Assembly: GCA_029721435.1 (NCBI GenBank)
Contig: CM056581.1
Location: 74,370,796 to 74,434,795 of the forward strand
From: Gymnothorax reevesii
Taxonomy: Eukaryota; Chordata; Actinopteri; Anguilliformes; Muraenidae
Length of the DNA: 64,000 nt
Direction of reading: 5' to 3'
The translations under genes and the position numbers were made by a program. Each line of letters begins with the position of its first letter. Position 1 is the stretch's first letter. Under the pieces are notes generated by a model that ran no database searches, was not told where the DNA came from, and worked only from the letters and a program-made list of their open reading frames with translations. Shown here piece by piece: positions 33,100 to 43,128 of this stretch.

Positions 33100-35861
33100 C
33101 ACATTACTAATACTACTAATTTAGACAGGGAGTTTGTTGTCATGATTCCTGCTTTGCTATTTCAAGATCTTGCTGTGCTTTTCTGTTCTTAACATTCATG
33201 CTTGCTTCCAAACTGCATACTTAATTGGTACTTAAGCTGAGCACGCTCATTCTCTTAATGAGCAAGTCTTGTCATCCAATCTCTGTCCATGTCTTGATCT
33301 TGCCATGCCTCTTGTTTCTCTTTCTCCAGGTGTTGCCCCTCATGTTCTGATTTCTAAGCCTTTATCTGGATGCGGTGGAAGTTGGCTGGCAGACAGTGTC
33401 TCAAGTTCTAGCTCATGTTTGCAAGTTTTGTTGCTCATGTTCATGCTTTCAAGTCCTCGTTCATGGTTCCAAGTTTTGTTCATAGTCCCTGTGTATATAG
33501 CTCAGTCTTGTTGTTTATTTTCGTTCTTGAATTTCTACCTGGAGTTTCCAGTGGTTTTTTGTTCTTGCTGTTTTTTGCTATTTAGTTTCCCAGCTCTGTG
33601 TAGTGTACCTTAGTTTGTCTTTTGCAACCCTTTGGGCCAAGTTTTTCGTTGGCCCTCGTGCCTGTTTTGTTTTGTTTTGTTTTGAATAAAATCCTCATTC
33701 CCATCTCCCCGCATCTGGTGTCTACCTGATTCCATATCAGTATGTTGTATACCAGTGCACCATATGCTACATATTTGCTGCACATTTGTTATATTGTTGT
33801 CATCAAAATTCAGTTCCTGTGTCTGTACTGAGACATCAGGTGCAATGTGATTTAAAAAGCTTTTTGTGTCTCTGATTTACTTGATGTCATTTTTATTGTT
33901 CCTTTTGACTTTTTTTTTTTTTTGGACTCACCAGAGACAACTTTGCATTTAATAAAAGAATTCTTTAATGTTGTGAATGTGTGCCTGTCTCAGCTCAAGA
34001 ATGACGAACTTAATGCAGAGGAAACCACCAGAGTGACTGATCTTTGCCTGTCCTGGGATCTTCCATTTCCAACCTCCACCAATCGCATCTGGCTGTTCCA
34101 AGAACTACTTTCACGTGCAGTAATCATTTTATAAATTACCTAGTTGAAACATTATAATAAAGTGACAGTCTAACCAATTAGCTAGCATGGAGATTGTCTG
34201 TCTGTGTAACCCATATGGTTTCTTTCCGATGAAATTGTGCTTCAATGTAAATATTGCCCTTTGTTCTGTTAATTGTGTTTGCAGGTACTTCACCGTGTTA
34301 AGCAGCCACTGAAACAGATCCGGAAAGGCCTTAAAGAAACAGGAATCTGGCCGCCACTTGCAGATAAGCCAGATGTCCACCCCATAATTTTCCCAAAAGA
34401 GTCAAATGAGGAGCTGAACCCACAAGTGAGCTGTGTTGTCTTTTTATTGTATTTATGTTGTAGCTGGGAGCCTTTTTGCGAACACAGGGCTACACAGAGC
34501 TACAATAAAAAAGGTTTATTTTGGTCATACACTTAAGGTCTATTAATTATTATATGTGACAGAAACGATCTAATCATTCATCAAAACAGTATTTTACACT
34601 GCTGACCCTGAAACATGTTTAATTGATCTTCTGTAGACTGTGATCCAGAGCATTACCTGGCTGCAACCCAACTCTGACAGCGACGATGACGACACTGTTC
34701 CATTGGAGAAAGTCAGTCTCATCACTGGCTTTTTGAGGAAATTCATAGAGGAAGGTAATCCCCTTTTAATGCATTTAACATCTGAATTTGCACCTTATTG
34801 TTAGGGTGCTAGGACAGCTACGAATTCAGGCTGCTCGAAAGAATTAAAAAAAAAAAAAAAGAATAAATTAATTAAAATAAAAATGGTTAGTCATGATCTC
34901 AGTTCTAAATGAAACGAATGCATTATAAATCTGTCTGAGCGATGTTACCGTTTTCCTGTCATTCAATCACATTTCTGTTCCTCCTTTCTCTCCTGTGTGC
35001 TTCACTAATGCACACACTGTGCAGTGTAGAGAGAAGAGGAGAGAGAAATGTTTTCAATATTTCAAGTGAGGCACTGTGATATCTTATGTTTATGCCATCT
35101 GTTTTAAAAGTCTTCTCTGAGCAGCAAGCATCTCATGCGTTTTCTGTACTTGAGTGTCTAGAAATGCAATAAATGGTTTTTGTTGTAAAAATAAGAATTA
35201 TATGACAGAATTGTTTTAATTCTTGTGGAGAAAAAAATGTTTAGTTTTTGCATGAATCGGCAGCCCTACTAAGAAAGTGCAAAAGGCACAAGTGTAGCAA
35301 AAGTGGTGACAGTAGTTTTGATGGAACTGTAGACGAATCTGCAAATTTTTTGTGAAGGTTGTGTGTGTGTGCGTGAGAGATATATTTGAAAGATATTCTC
35401 TGAAGTTTTGATGAAATGCATAGGAGGACTCGTGTTCAATTTTCTCTTCCATAGCATCGCCAAAGGTGCTGCGTGACCTCATGAAGTTTTTGGTTGGGTG
35501 GGAACTGCCAACAGGAAACCTCAGTGTTGAGGTTGTTACCTCAACTCATTCAGTGGCTCTCACCTGCTTCCTCCAATTGAAGCTCCCCAGCCACTACCAC
35601 ACCTACCAAATGTTCCACCAAGACCTGATGATGGCCCTTAGTTCCATCAATTCAGGGCTTGGGCTTGTGTAGATGCAAGCTTTTGCAGTTTTGCTGTTCT
35701 AGTGGTCTGTTCTGAGTATATCAGCAATGGCAATCTGGTACACCTTATTCTTGTTTGATTAAAAAAGAAAAGTTTTTGGTAAAAGCCCATTTTGTCTCAT
35801 CACTGTCACCCTTTTACAGGGATCTGTTCAAAATATGACAACTTTATAGCTAAATTTCTTG

Positions 35862-35867
35862 AATAAA
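35862..35867 (+). terminator. Polyadenylation signal of the HECT-like gene
   Basis: AATAAA lies about 190 bp after the TAG stop (35670-35672) and about 40 bp before the palindromic element at 35905. Confidence 0.6.
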
Positions 35868-35904
35868 GAAGTTTTGGAAAAAAGTCTTGTCTGACATTGT
35901 TAGA

Positions 35905-36693
35905 CCTTGTAGCACCCTATAATGTAATCTCCTGAAAATGTAATAAAGTTTGCACTTAACTCGAGTGAGAAAGCAGAAACACCCAATAATGTAATTACTT
36001 CACCAATGATGTTATAAAATAATCTGTTATTGTTAACACTTTTACTGATAATGTAATACCTTTATTACATTATTGGTAATTTATTACATTTTCAGGAAGG
36101 GGTTTTTTTTTTCCTTCAAAACTGAAAATGTAATGTTCATTTCTGTCCAGAGTTCCACATTGTGTTAAGAATCTAAGAATGTTATATACACTGGATTTGA
36201 AACAACAGAATGACTGTGGGGTTAAATTGCAGACCTTGAGGACCATACAGCCATCTGCACATGAGCAAATACTCAGGAACATGAAACTACGTCCTGGTCT
36301 TACTGAGTGGGTGATGGACAGAACTCCAGCTCAGATATAAGCTACTGAGCAGTACTGGAGACCCCAGGTAACTCTTCCCTAAACGTACCTCTTCACTTCA
36401 CAGATTTTGGTACGTTTGGGTAAAAGTTACCTGGGATCTCCAGTGCTGCTCAGTTAACCAGTTTAACCCCACAGTCATTTTGTTGTTTCAAATCCAGTAT
36501 ATATAACATTCTTAAAATTCTTAAAACACAAAATGTAGAACTCTAGACTGAAATGAACATACAAATTATCCTGAAAATGTAATTAATTCCCATAATGTAA
36601 TAAGGTATAACATTCAGTAAAAATGTTGTTACAGTATCAGATTATTTTAGATTATTCAGGACATTAAATTATAGGGTGCTACAGACCTTTACA
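35905..36693. mobile_element. Palindromic (snapback) DNA element between the two convergent genes
   Basis: GTAGCACCCTATAATGTAAT near 35909 is mirrored by ATAGGGTGCTAC near 36673. The arms continue inward through ATGTAATTA-rich sequence, a GGATTTGAAACAACA/TGTTGTTTCAAATCC pair (36192 and 36480) and a GGTAACT/AGTTACC pair, to a loop near 36380-36410. Arms are about 380 bp and there is no coding sequence. It lies between the polyadenylation signals of the HECT-like and integrase-like genes. Confidence 0.75.
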
Positions 36694-36748
36694 ATGATTG
36701 GTCCCCTACACAGTAGTAAAGAAACATATGGTTGTTTTGTAAAAGAAT

Positions 36749-36754
36749 TTTTAT
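36749..36754 (-). terminator. Polyadenylation signal of the integrase-like gene
   Basis: TTTATT on the plus strand, i.e. AATAAA on the minus strand, about 445 bp beyond the gene's TAA stop at 37197-37199. Confidence 0.4.
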
Positions 36755-38256
36755 TTTACACAAATTTCATGCATGAGAAGCACAAACATTTTCTTGTTAA
36801 GCCCCCCCCCCCCCAAATACAAAAACACATTTGAAAAAACTCTACATCAATCTCCGTCCAGAATTCATGATCTGTTTACTCAATATAATTCACAGACATA
36901 GTTGTGATCAGTTTTAACCTGGAACAATTTTTCTATCAAACTACATGCTCCTGAGTCTTTTCTTACAAAATAGAAGCCCCCATCACTAACTGTATCTCAA
37001 CATGGAACTCAGATTACTCTTCAAAAGTGAAATGCCCAGGTAGTATCAATCAATTCACATTCACTGTGTTTTGTTGGGACAATGTTATAGGGATCCTGTG
37101 AGCCAAGCATCAGGCTCCCTCAAATTGCTTTCCATTAACTTTTTAGTCAAAGACACAGGGAGCCACTAGAAAGAGGCAAGAAAGCTGTATGATCTCTTAT
37201 CTTGCTTCAAATAAGTTCTCAATGTATGGGATGGTGCTGAGATATATGTCCACTCCGAAACAGTCGGACTGCTGCAATGGATTGATGTTGTCTTGAAGTG
37301 CCATCATTTCAGGATCCGAGAGAGGACTGTCCAGTGCAGGGACACTGACACCCTGATGAGGCTCAGTTGCGTATCCACTCTCCTCCCATTGAATCTCTGG
37401 GATGACGATACCCTGACGAAGAAATTTGTATGTATACACATTACTCACATTAAATGCACTGTACCCACTGGCTTTTAAATCGATTCAGGATCAAGAGAGG
37501 ATTTTGACATGACATTTTAACAAGACTTACCACAGGATTAGGATCTGCAACGGGGTTGAGGGCGTGGCCCGCCTGCCACAACTGATTTGGTGTCAGGTTT
37601 TGCTCTGTCCTGATCGGATGGTTGTCTCATGCATCAATGAAGACATCCAGGCTGGCCTGAATGCGTGGTAGGAAAACATAGTGGCAGCAGAATATGTGCA
37701 GGACATTGCTGATGTCGAGTAGGTGTTCGTCCTCAAGAGAGTGCAGGATGTTGTAGTATGCACCAGTAACACTCATGAACACATCACGCCACAGACATTC
37801 GATTCTGTATTTGGAAAAAAAATTAAGAAAGGAGACATTTTTCAATATGGGTGTACCTTAAAAACCTTAAAATAATTGTTCACTTTGCTGCAGCCATTAA
37901 ATTAATAGCAATGTTTTTAACTGATTATTGTATACATTTTTAAAACTTATTATTGTATACATTTTTAAAAGAATCAACTGATTGGAGTGAGTACCATATA
38001 TTATAAATAGAATTTTAAGTTAATTTTTCTTTTAAAAACTTGGCCAGTAGATTTTTTGGTGAAGAAATTGTCTAGTCTTACAATGGCTTATTGAGGGAAT
38101 CCTAAGAATGCATAATATCTTAAAACTTCCAAAATGAAGTCTAACTCACCACTGATTGCGTACACTTTTCCCTGCAATGAAACTGTTAATGTCAGTTCCA
38201 CGAACTGTGAACATTAATTCTGCTATTCCCACATTTGCTCGTGATGATCTCTCACT

Positions 38257-38936
38257 CTGAAAATAAAACATGAATTATACTGTATATCTCAAGGATATAC
38301 TTATGCAGCATTAAAAAACTATCAAGTTCAAATGTCACAAACACATTTAAGGTTCCATTAAAAAAAAAAAAAGATCTTCACACATTATTAACTACTTAAT
38401 CATATTTTTCAGCAGTGACCTCCACCAAATTAATTAATAAACTAAACATTAATACAACTCTTAAGTTCCATCTAAAATTCCTATAAAATAGACATGATCA
38501 AACATTTACTTTTTAAAAATCTAAAATGATAAATGGAGTTAATTCAGGTGTTATTCTTAATTTATGTCAGGGGAAAGGCTTTATCTTAGTGTAAACTTAG
38601 ACAACAATTTCGAGTGGAAGATTTCAGAATTTCAAATAGGGCCGCCACATTTTTAAGTTTGGGAGTGGCTGCTGTATTAAATTCTGTGTTGTCATCTTCA
38701 ACACATGTACATGTGTCAGTACAGCTAAGTCCAGTTTCAGAGCATAATGTAGTGGCCTGGAAGGGTTTGTGATGGCTATAATTTGAACGTGTAGGTTCAA
38801 GCATATGTTCAGACTAAGCTGCTTTGATCTAACTACAAAAGCAGTATTACAATGAAAGCACTGCTTTATTTGCAATTAAAAAGTGGTCTCAATAGTAAGT
38901 GTTTTAATAATAATTATAATTAAATAAAATTAATAC
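38257..38936 (-). other. Intron of the integrase-like gene; nothing else seen
   Basis: AT-rich with short poly-A runs. Small open frames at 38586-38875 show no domain. Confidence 0.5.
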
Positions 38937-39028
38937 CTCAGAGGAAACCCATGCTCATTCACAGCTTCATTGAAGAACACCAAGTGAGTGTCAGAGCAGT
39001 TGTTGTCTGCTACCTTCAGGTACATGAT

Positions 39029-40351
39029 CTACACATACAAGCACAAATTGAATTATACATTAAGACTTTCATGCATTGTTTTCCCCTCCAAATGAAGTAA
39101 CTGACAAGTTTCTCCGACACTCAATGCCCAAGTGACAGGTGGAACAGTAAGAAAACTACAGAATCATTCAATATATAGTGGGATCACATGACAAGCCTCA
39201 TGAAATGAGAAATTATGAAAATGACTTAATTTCTTGAAAAAGTAAGCTCAGCACCGATTAAGACAGCAATGCTCACTGACAGGGACAGATAGACACTTGA
39301 TGGAAATATTGTTGAAGGTTAAAGGCACATTGTCAAAATTAAAATAGTATGGTAATAGCCTCAATATGACTTTGTCAAGTGAATTTATACAAAACCTGGT
39401 TCCCCCCGCTGTCATTCCATGGCAACTCTCCCAGGAATTCTGACCTATTCCCAGATCATGTCATAGATTTTTTTTGGAAGTATTCATGTGAAAAGAATGT
39501 GACTTGCAAAATCCTGTTGCTCTGTTCGACACACTTTTTTGTTATGAATTTTTTAAGTTTGGACCTAGGATCGACATACAAATCATCGCATTTGTGGTTC
39601 TTCGTGTGTGTATGCTAAGCCTCAGCAGTTGCTTATTTTTAGATTAGATAACATTTTTAGCTGGATATTCAAGAAACAATAAGGATCAGCTGCAAGCTAT
39701 GTATTAATTTCTGTCTAATGATTAATAGTCTTTGCTAATTTTAAAAATTGTTTTTTTTTTTACCAAATTGAAGACAAAATAGCCTCTGGCATTGATACCA
39801 GGCAGAATCAACATCTGATATAACGTGAAAACTTACATTTTAAAGGGAAATATTCTTAATTTGGGTAAACAAATATTTTATTTTTATAAATTTAGTCACT
39901 ACAAAGATTCATCAACAGCTATCATTTGCAACATGTTGCAAATGATTCTTCTGGTTTCTTGGATGTTTAAGACAATTCCCAAGGTAAGCAACTGGTGAAA
40001 CTTAGCATACACACACAAATATTTAGTGAAGAACAATAGGATTTTGTAAAGTCACATTTATTTTAATAGACCTTTGTGAATTCAGGTTTTTTTTGAACAT
40101 CAATCGCATGAATTGACAAGTTGTAGGTGGGTTCGCATGGAATGACCATAAGAATAGGTTACAGCTGAGTGAGAGAAAAACAAAAGAAGCAAAATTTAAT
40201 TTAGCAAAAATAGATTTTATATCTAAGGAACACCACCAGTGTGTACAAAAAATAAACTGAAGCATATAAAAAGAAAAACATCCTCCTGCTTGAAATGGGG
40301 ATCTTCGGTAACACTTGGCAGTTTTTTGTCCTTGACAGGGAAAAGTGTTAC
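39029..40351 (-). other. Long intron of the integrase-like gene; nothing else seen
   Basis: AT-rich sequence without a recognisable mobile-element terminus or domain. Isolated open frames at 39379-39618 and 40023-40265 are not supported as genes. Confidence 0.45.
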
Positions 40352-41376
40352 CTTCCTTGAATAGTCGTCAATCCCCTCAAAGATAACAAAGTTGAACCTA
40401 GATTAGGAGATGAAAAGTAACTGCTGAGCACACTACGTAAGATCTGTAATAGCATAGGTCTCACAATACAATCGATGAAGTTCAACGTGATTATTATTCT
40501 ATTATTCTGGTTGATGTGATACAATACACAAAATACCAGATACACAACTAGACATAAAAAAATTAAATTAACAGTTCAAATACAGATAGCAGATCTAACA
40601 TACCCGATGAGCTTGTGATTAGTGTCAATGTGCACCATGTACTTTGGGTAAGGAACTGTGTATGTCCTCCTCACCACACATCCCAGGCGGGTCATCCTGG
40701 AGAGCACACCAACACTGTCCACACGATGCATGGATGCATGCACTCGGTCCCATTGCACTTTGTGTCCCTGTGCCAGCAGAGCGCCTTTGACCACTCTGCT
40801 CCCAGCATCTGGCATTGTGCTCTTAATTCTGGTGATTAATGAATCTAATTCATCATCACTGCAGCCACTGTATGAAGCAAACACTGATAGACTATTTTCA
40901 GCCATTCGCCTAAATAGAGTTGCTCTTGACACACCGAGGAGTCTGGCTATGCATCTTGATGGCAGCCCAAGTTCAATAAGATGTGCAAGTGTCTCTACTG
41001 ATGTTGTCAATCGTGGACACCCACAAAAACCCTTTTGGAAATCTAGTAATACAAATGTCTGCTCATTCTCTCTCTCCTGCTGGATAACAGTATTTAGATC
41101 TGTAAGTGCAGACAGTATATTGTCTACATCCACAATGTCACCCAGAGCATGCAATAAGAATTAAATCTGATGGCAAACGAACTGCAACCCTTCTAGGTCA
41201 AGAGGCTGCATCTCCAAGATGTGTAGCAGTCGGTCATGCAATCTCTGAAGGATGTCATGCTTCAGAGATTCATAGGGAAAAAAATAAATAAATAACTATC
41301 TCATAGCAAATAAGGATTGCACAATGACTTTTTGATAGCTGCCAGTAAAGAAGGCAATTTAAATTACTAACTAGAA

Positions 41377-42340
41377 AAGCACTCGGAGAGCGCAGACCTC
41401 CGCCAATCACAACATTTCCCTCCATATTGCGACTTCCACCATAGATATTAGTCTTACATTTATTTTATCTTCATTTTTTAGATTCCCTGACCATGAAAAC
41501 ATGGCAATTTGATTCATAATGCTATATGAATATTAGTTCCACAGCGTCTTGGCTGTTTGAAGATGTCTGCTGCATGTTTCTAGCTTCATTTTTTTTTTCT
41601 TATGATGCAAGTGTCACAGATCAATTTTTTCATATTCTGGATCATACAATCCAGATTTATACATTATCTGGCTCAATCTTTGATATCTTTGTGCAGACGT
41701 GTCTGCCAGTGGACGTGGAGCTGCCATTTATGCACGCAGTTACAAGGATCAGTTATTGAATATTCACCAGTGTCAGTTATTGAATATTCACACAACTGCC
41801 AGTAAAGTGAAATAAGAAGTGACTCCTCATTCCCCCAATATCTGTGCTTTTTTAATTTCATTGGGAGTCCCCGGTATAACAAACGCTAAATGAAATCATT
41901 CTTTTGTGTATTTGTATCGTTTTGTCAGTCACAAACATGAGATGTCGCGGTACCACCTCTGACACCGGATCGGAGCAGGGTATGTTTTCAGCCAAAATAC
42001 ACAACGTTACTCCCCAATACTGATTGTAGAACATGTTTGAAACTTGCCCTGTATTTTTTTTTCCCCAAGTGCCCTGACCATTTTTGGTGGAGTTATGTGC
42101 ATAAATGTTGAAAATGGCCCTATCTCCCGATGTTAAAGAATCCTTAAAAATTTCCTGGATCCAGACGGAGATGCAAATCACTTCCAAAATCTAATCATTT
42201 CTTCCTTATACCAATCTGTATAATCCCTGATAATTTCATCAAAATCTGTCCATAACTTTTTGAGTTATTTTGGAAACCAACAGACAAACAAACAAACAAA
42301 CAAACCCAGGCAAAAACATAACCTCCTTGGCGGAGGTAAG
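41377..42340. mobile_element. Non-autonomous DNA transposon (probable)
   Basis: The left side has AAAGCACTCGGAGAGCGCAG then ACCTCCGCCAA (about 41376-41407). The right side has CCTCCTTGGCGGAGGTAA (42322-42339), giving an inverted TTGGCGGAGGT terminal motif. The interior includes TTCATCAAAATCTGTCCATA and a GACAAACAAACAAAC tract, features of a widespread fish repeat as I know it. It has no gene. It lies upstream of the integrase-like gene on the minus strand and could have displaced its promoter. Confidence 0.5.
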
Positions 42341-42929
42341 TAATGCTAAGTATACACTCATCTGCTATTCCTCAATATTTCTGCTGCTGATGTGACATAA
42401 GTATATTGGCCAGGTAAGTTGCTATGTTTATTTACTGAAGCGCTAACCTCTAATCTCTTTATGTAGTATTTTTGTGTGTATGGTTTTACTGGTGCAAGGA
42501 AATAAAAATAACAGTCTGTCTTATTTCCGCCTAAATTCATGTATTCTCATCATGTATGTCTCATAAAGTATTTAATGAGTGTATATGTTCTCGATACCAT
42601 ATACATAAAAACCAACATATGATTTATGAATCATGGTAAAAATGATGAAGAACATTCATTTTGGCTATCTCATCATTTATAGATACAGGCTATTGGGAAA
42701 CACTTCACAATGATTTGCCATTTTTAAAAGGTGGGTGCCCAAAAAAATACTTTGGGTAATACTGGTCTAATGTTACTTGGATCATACACTGGCTGATGCT
42801 AAGCAGTTAATGATCCTTGGTTGACTGTAAGCATTGTATAGCTTACTTGTCAGCTAGCCATGATGTCACATCTATAATGTCCCAAGTATTCATAACCAAA
42901 ACTTAATTATGCATGCCAAGGCCAGGCCA
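42341..42929. other. No gene recognised
   Basis: AT-rich sequence between the DNA transposon and the inverted HECT-gene fragment. Nothing supported. Confidence 0.4.
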
Positions 42930-43128
42930 ACAGCTGGACAAATGTCCGAGCTGCTGCCTGACAAACCCTGTCAAACAGTCATTATATTTACTGTAACTTC
43001 AATTTAATTGCAAGATGTTAACTTAACCTTTTTAGTATGCGGGAACGCTAGCATAGCCCGCTAGCATACGCTGCTAGCTGATGATATGATAGCTCGCTAG
43101 CTCATGAAGCTAGTTACACACTTAAACC
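42930..43128 (-). pseudogene. Inverted fragment of a HECT-like gene: intron 1 and start of exon 2
   Basis: Read on the minus strand, the order is GTGTGTAACTAGCTTCATGA, a GCTAGC-rich block, CCCGCATACTAAAAAGGTTA, AATTAAATTGAAGTTACAGT, TGTTTGACAG as acceptor, then GGTTTGTCAGGCAGCAGCTC and CGGACATTTGTCCAGCTGTT. This parallels 22058-22260, including the exon 2 sequence GLSPQ...RTFVQLL, but with small deletions that break the exon frame. The homology stops at about 43128, exactly where the satellite begins, and at about 42930 inside exon 2. Confidence 0.85.

Larger units (their letters stand above)
21894..35867 (+). pseudogene. HECT-type E3 ubiquitin ligase-like gene (fish G2E3-like multi-copy family), decayed
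   Basis: Exons supported by splice sites and family sequence: 21894/21930-21965, 22206-22336, 22601-22813, 22915-22990, 23242-23501, 23602-23691, 24175-24245, 25034-25119, 25316-25508, 25629-25715, 26388-26647, 33937-34119, 34285-34425, 34637-34754, 35455-35672. The N-terminal part includes GDSGRRKLSVIPTDSEGY and a cysteine pair CITC; a second finger has VCPICLASYPAYVLPSHAS. The C-terminal half is a HECT-like domain, with MAGRMIGHSFLHGG and, near the end, the probable catalytic Cys in VALTCFLQLKLPSHY. A HECT ligase would pass ubiquitin through that Cys. Lesions: a frame change near 22655, a GA instead of GT donor at 22814, two frame changes in 25316-25508, and phase mismatches around 25119/25316 and 25508/25629. 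The start ATG may be 21930, because 21894 is at the predicted TSS. It could be a live paralogue with assembly errors, but a pseudogene is likelier. Confidence 0.8.
37197..41259 (-). pseudogene. Integrase-core (rve, IS3-like) transposase-like gene, multi-exon, decayed
   Basis: Exons read on the minus strand: 41259-40604, 40397-40352, 39028-38937, 38256-38150, 37804-37531, 37412-37197, each with plausible GT/AG borders. The N-terminus has HDILQRLHDRLLHILEMQ. A helix-turn-helix follows (ELGLPSRCIARLLGVSRATL), then MVHIDTNHKLI with the first Asp of the integrase fold, VIFEGIDDYSRK, MYLKVADNNCSDTHLVFF, and RIECLWRDVF with the catalytic Glu. This matches a multi-copy fish protein with an rve domain. 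Disabling changes: TAA at 41161-41163; a frame change near 38240 that scrambles the second Asp block; a CGA-to-TGA-type stop created at the 38150/37804 junction; and TGA in place of Trp at 37627-37629. Upstream exons were not identified. It converges with the HECT-like gene and is probably part of the same mobile module (inference). Confidence 0.75.
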
